Assembly: GCA_030597505.1 (NCBI GenBank)
Contig: JAUVRS010000076.1
Span: 1-9,448, forward strand
DNA: 9,448 nt
Direction of reading: 5' to 3'
DNA from: Desulfobacteraceae bacterium
Lineage (GTDB): Bacteria; Desulfobacterota; DSM-4660; Desulfatiglandales; Desulfatiglandaceae
The notes under the pieces are model-generated. The model was not told the DNA's origin. It did no database searches and saw nothing but the letters and a program-made list of their open reading frames with translations. Below are positions 6,981 to 9,448 of the stretch, piece after piece. How positions within the stretch are numbered: position 1 is the stretch's first letter; each line of letters begins with the position of its first letter. The position numbers were made by a program, and so were the translations under genes.

Positions 6981-8483
6981 TCATTCGGGTCTTTGGTGAT
7001 CTTTTTTGAGATGGAAATTGAGCCAGGAAGAGGTTTGGTTTAACTCCCACATGCGGGGAGGGACAAACTCCCCAATCATTTTGTCGGCCTGGTTGATCGA
7101 GGCCCAGCGCGCATAGGCCCTGAACCAAACACACTGTCTTTCCGTATGGACTTCACACATCCCGTCTCTGCTGCCACCGCATGGCCCGTTGCGGGTATAT
7201 TTCGGACACTGGCTCTCGGGGCAGAGAAACCCCACGTGTTGAATGGCACAATCACCGCATTGCTGGCATGAAAACATGAGCTTCTTGGGGATAGTCTCCA
7301 GAATCCTTATTAGGGAATTCCGAAACCGCCCCTTATCCAGCCAAACGCAAATCATTCGGTATTGAGAGGCAAACGGGGCAGTATGCCGAAAAAAAGCATA
7401 ATGTATCCCACGGAAAAACTGAAACATTATCTTCTCCCAATTGGAACACCTTTTCCCTCTGGGGTTCAACAATTCACTGCATATCCCCGTATCCGGATCC
7501 CGGCGGTATAAATAGAAGGAATTTTCCTGGGGAAAATCGAAGCCAGGCAAAAATTCCTGCCACCTCTCTTCGATCTCCTCCATCCGGTCAAGGATGCGCG
7601 ACAAGGTCTCAAAACCCTTGTGTATGCCGCCGAAATGTGCTCCCCGGTACCCCAGGCCTTTGAGGATAACGGCCAGCTGGGCCGAACGTTCGATGGCATC
7701 GGCGTGCCCTTTTTTCTTGTCCTCCCATTCATTCTCAACAATCCCCAGCAGTTTCTCGGTGACCACTGCCCCGGGGATCTTGCCTTGGTACATAACCCGT
7801 GCTGCGCCGGGGGCAAGGACATAGACTGAGCCCAGGGTTGGGACCTCCATGTCCCAGTCCCTTTGTACACAAAGGAGTTCATGAAATTTCCGGACATCAT
7901 AACCCACCTGGGTGATCGCAAAACTTGCCTGGGCCAAGACCTTTTTTTGCAGTTTTTGATACTGGCCCATACATTCTGGCTCGGTCCGTTTAAAAGGGGA
8001 AATAGCACACCCTGTAAAAAACTCTTCCTTGTCTTTCGGGGTAAGGGTCCCCTCGTCCATCATCCTTAACATGGTCAGGAGGCTAACAGAATCCAGGTCA
8101 AACACCGGGGCCCCTTGCCCGGCAAACCCCTCTCCCGAAAAATCCCCTGTCAATGCCAGAATATTCTGTATCCCCAAAAGCCCCAGCTGAAGGGCTCTAC
8201 TTTCAAGACCGACCCGGTTTTCGTCCCTGCAGGCAAAATGTACAATGACATCCATGCCGCTCCTGACAATCTCTTCACCCAAGACGTCCGGGCTCAGAGC
8301 AGGGTGTCCTCCCGGATTATCCGTGATGGTCACCGCTGAAACCCTGCCATCCTCAAGGGCATCGGATGCAATGGCCATTACCGTATCCACAGGGCGCCCC
8401 CTTGATTGTTCGCCGGGGACCAGCTCCATGGTTATGACAAAATCATTTGAGTCCAGGATGTCTTTACGAAATGTCCGGTCCAT
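6981..8483 (-). CDS. metF: Methylenetetrahydrofolate reductase with MetV-type C-terminal domain
   Basis: Predicted to interconvert 5,10-methylene- and 5-methyl-tetrahydrofolate in the methyl branch of the Wood-Ljungdahl pathway or for methionine synthesis. From the ATG at 8483 it has 500 residues. The MetF flavin TIM barrel is at about 1-300: FVITMELVPG (15-24), VTITDNPGGH (51-60), HFACRDENR (82-90) and ILALTGD (108-114). A linker spans about 300-400. An MTHFR_C/MetV domain at 400-495 has seven conserved cysteines (406, 409, 412, 421, 426, 435, 443), with CPKYTRNGPCGG and GMCEV, plus C451. Plain E. coli MetF is about 300 residues and lacks the last domain; acetogens have MetF and MetV as separate proteins. 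The electron donor cannot be read from sequence. Start is uncertain: a TTG at 8504 adds seven residues, and the Shine-Dalgarno-like AAAGGTG lies 22 bases from the ATG. It converges on gspE with one base between stops. Confidence 0.9.
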   Translation of the reverse strand: MDRTFRKDILDSNDFVITMELVPGEQSRGRPVDTVMAIASDALEDGRVSAVTITDNPGGHPALSPDVLGEEIVRSGMDVIVHFACRDENRVGLESRALQLGLLGIQNILALTGDFSGEGFAGQGAPVFDLDSVSLLTMLRMMDEGTLTPKDKEEFFTGCAISPFKRTEPECMGQYQKLQKKVLAQASFAITQVGYDVRKFHELLCVQRDWDMEVPTLGSVYVLAPGAARVMYQGKIPGAVVTEKLLGIVENEWEDKKKGHADAIERSAQLAVILKGLGYRGAHFGGIHKGFETLSRILDRMEEIEERWQEFLPGFDFPQENSFYLYRRDPDTGICSELLNPRGKRCSNWEKIMFQFFRGIHYAFFRHTAPFASQYRMICVWLDKGRFRNSLIRILETIPKKLMFSCQQCGDCAIQHVGFLCPESQCPKYTRNGPCGGSRDGMCEVHTERQCVWFRAYARWASINQADKMIGEFVPPRMWELNQTSSWLNFHLKKDHQRPE

Positions 8484-8574
8484 TTTTTGTCGAAGAATTG
8501 ACAAACACCTTTGGTTTTAAACCGATTGGTAAGATTCTCAAAAAGGCAAGCGTCTGAAGGTGAAAAAAGGCCTA
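8484..8574 (-). other. 91-base gap between frdB and metF
   Basis: The only sizeable non-coding stretch in the window. Read on the minus strand it holds a second in-frame TAG just after the frdB stop and two T-rich stretches without a convincing hairpin before them. It also holds an imperfect dyad GGTTT-T-AAACC (8513-8523) and a second inverted repeat next to the metF start. No promoter with both boxes near consensus is visible: a TTGAGA / TTTAAA pair exists but with a 14-base spacer. Co-transcription with frdAB or an own weak promoter are both possible. Confidence 0.5.
8486..8512 (-). promoter_or_regulatory. Candidate split ribosome-binding site of metF (SD plus hairpin)
   Basis: On the minus strand AAAGGTG (8512-8506) is followed at once by an inverted repeat TTTGTC-8 bases-GACAAA (8505-8486), then two bases and the ATG at 8483. 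The linear distance of 22 bases is too long for normal initiation. Folding of the 6-bp stem would bring the two elements close, as described for a few T4 phage genes. The stem has only two G-C pairs, so this is a hypothesis. Confidence 0.3.
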
Positions 8575-9315
8575 CTATTTGATCTTGAAAAGTTGTTTAA
8601 GAGCGTTCCATCCCATCTTTCGGCGCAAGATGCCAAGCTGGTCCTGGAGGGGGAGATCTTTTGGGCAAACGTCCTCGCAGGCAAGAAGTCCCATACACCC
8701 AAAGACCCCTTCGTCTGTTCCGATTACTTCAAAGTATTCCTTTTCGGTTCGCTGGTCTCTCGGGTCAAGCATAAACCTGGCAATACGATTTAGAGCCACG
8801 GCCCCCACAAAATCATCCCGCATGTTGGCCGTCCCGCATGCCGCCACACAGCAGCCACACTCCACACACCGTTCCAGTTCATAGATTTCTTCGGCAAGCT
8901 CATTCTCCATCCTCTCTTCCTGGACATTCGAATCAAGGGTGCCGTCCGTGTGAATCCATGAACTCACCTTTTCGTTCATGGAACGAAACCAGGTGCCCGT
9001 ATTCACGGAGAGGTCCCCAACCAGATTGAAAACCGGAAGGGGCATGAGGGTGATCTCATCAGACAGTTCTTTGGTGAGGGCCTTACAGGCCAGCCCCGGT
9101 CTCCCGTTTATAACCATGGCACATGAACCGCAGATCCCGGCCCGGCAGCAGAAATCAAACTGGAGCGAGGGATCCTGTTCCTCTCTTATGCGTGTAAGGG
9201 CGATAAAAATGGTCATGCTTCCTGTCTCTTCAATATCAAAATCATCCGTGTGGGGAACGGAATTCGGGTCCTCCGGGTTGTATCTAAATATATGGAATTT
9301 CAGCTGCCTTCCCAT
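8575..9315 (-). CDS. frdB: Fumarate reductase/succinate dehydrogenase iron-sulfur subunit
   Basis: Passes electrons between the FAD of FrdA and the membrane quinone-reactive subunit in succinate oxidation or fumarate reduction. The 246-residue product has the [2Fe-2S] ligands C57, C62, C65 and C77 (CRAGICGSC, then LAC). CVECGCCVAAC at 150-160 and CMGLLACEDVCP at 207-218 supply the rest. By analogy with E. coli FrdB, [4Fe-4S] would use C150, C153, C156 and C217, and [3Fe-4S] would use C160, C207 and C213. MTIFIALTRIRE, SVNTGTWF and DDFVGAVALNRIARFM closely resemble Wolinella-type FrdB. The ATG at 9315 is preferred over a GTG at 9336 because AGGAG lies six bases before it and the family N-terminus begins there. 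It starts one base after the frdA stop. The direction of catalysis cannot be told from sequence, so sdhB is an equally valid symbol. Confidence 0.95.
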   Translation of the reverse strand: MGRQLKFHIFRYNPEDPNSVPHTDDFDIEETGSMTIFIALTRIREEQDPSLQFDFCCRAGICGSCAMVINGRPGLACKALTKELSDEITLMPLPVFNLVGDLSVNTGTWFRSMNEKVSSWIHTDGTLDSNVQEERMENELAEEIYELERCVECGCCVAACGTANMRDDFVGAVALNRIARFMLDPRDQRTEKEYFEVIGTDEGVFGCMGLLACEDVCPKDLPLQDQLGILRRKMGWNALKQLFKIK

Positions 9316-9316
9316 C

Positions 9317-9448
9317 TCATGCTCCTGTTGTTTCACTATCGCGTGTTATGATCTTGGAGGCGCCATATCCTCGATCACCGGGCGGAATCTCCATAATCTC
9401 GGAGGCGGGTTCGTAGTTAAGGGTGGGGAGATCATCACCTTCTTTCCA
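9317..9448 (-). CDS. frdA: Fumarate reductase/succinate dehydrogenase flavoprotein, C-terminal end (partial)
   Basis: The last 43 codons of a gene that runs out of the window at its 5' end. Reading the minus strand from base 9448 gives an open frame that begins WKEGDDLPTLNYEP, continues through IMEIPPGDRGYGASK, and stops at TGA (9319-9317). WKEGDDLPTL and MEIPPGDRGYG are the C-terminal signature of Wolinella-type FrdA flavoproteins. The stop is one base before the frdB ATG, and the frdB ribosome-binding site lies inside these last codons, so the two subunits are translationally coupled. The catalytic FAD domain is not in the window. The identification rests on the short tail and the frdB neighbour. 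Confidence 0.88.
   Translation of the reverse strand, partial: WKEGDDLPTLNYEPASEIMEIPPGDRGYGASKIITRDSETTGA
9322..9326 (-). promoter_or_regulatory. Shine-Dalgarno AGGAG of frdB
   Basis: AGGAG on the minus strand lies six bases before the ATG at 9315, within the final codons of frdA. It decides the frdB start in favour of 9315 over the GTG at 9336, which has no such site. Confidence 0.8.

Noticed and set aside
6961..7007. Rho-independent terminator for gspE
   Set aside because: The only stems are 5 bp with 8- or 15-base loops, and the T run starts ten bases or more after them; not convincing.
7466..8008. Open frame of about 180 codons on the minus strand in another phase of metF
   Set aside because: It overlaps a well-supported metF frame, has no recognisable motif and no credible start context; it is a shadow of metF.
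8245..8520. Open frame of about 90 codons on the plus strand opposite the metF start
   Set aside because: Antisense to the conserved MetF N-terminus, with Ser/Pro-rich composition typical of antisense frames.
8545..8574. Terminator after frdB from the T-rich stretch GGCCTTTTTT
   Set aside because: No inverted repeat with a loop precedes the T run; AGGCCT is just a 6-base palindrome.
1..9448. tRNA, rRNA, CRISPR, IS element, integrase or prophage signals
   Set aside because: No repeat-spacer pattern, transposase motif, cloverleaf-like sequence or terminal repeats seen; almost the whole window is covered by conserved coding genes.

Overview
The window reads as an ordinary chromosomal segment of an anaerobic Gram-negative bacterium, most plausibly a sulfate-reducing or related Desulfobacterota. 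This rests on three things: a type II secretion (T2SS) block in the C-A-B-D-E order, a long methylenetetrahydrofolate reductase carrying a MetV-type cysteine-rich C-terminal domain, and a Wolinella-like fumarate reductase/succinate dehydrogenase. The lineage is an inference from gene content; no 16S or marker gene is present.

Left part, plus strand (5-6979): five tightly packed genes, with gaps of 1 to 19 bases, that look like one operon. In order they encode GspC (inner-membrane clamp protein with a PDZ domain), GspA/ExeA (AAA ATPase with a membrane segment, a degenerate C39-like region and a peptidoglycan-binding domain), a GspB-like protein whose periplasmic part is made of TPR repeats, GspD (outer-membrane secretin) and GspE (cytoplasmic secretion ATPase). 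GspA and the GspB-like protein would help place the secretin through the peptidoglycan. GspC links the secretin to the inner-membrane platform, and GspE powers pseudopilus assembly. GspF, the pseudopilins and GspL/M are not here. The first base pairs suggest that another gene ends against gspC, so they may lie upstream.

Right part, minus strand (6981-9448): a central-metabolism group transcribed towards the T2SS block. It holds the last 43 codons of frdA (flavoprotein subunit, cut by the window edge), frdB (iron-sulfur subunit) and, after a 91-base gap, a MetF-MTHFR_C protein. These would serve the succinate/fumarate step and the methyl branch of the Wood-Ljungdahl pathway. The two blocks meet tail to tail with a single base between the stop codons.

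I found no RNA gene, CRISPR array, insertion sequence, phage gene or clearly new system. The points most worth checking are the possible split ribosome-binding site in front of metF, the hybrid GspB/TPR protein, the degenerate MshEN-like (c-di-GMP-type) domain of GspE, and the one-base convergent junction. The only non-coding stretch longer than 20 bases is 8484-8574.
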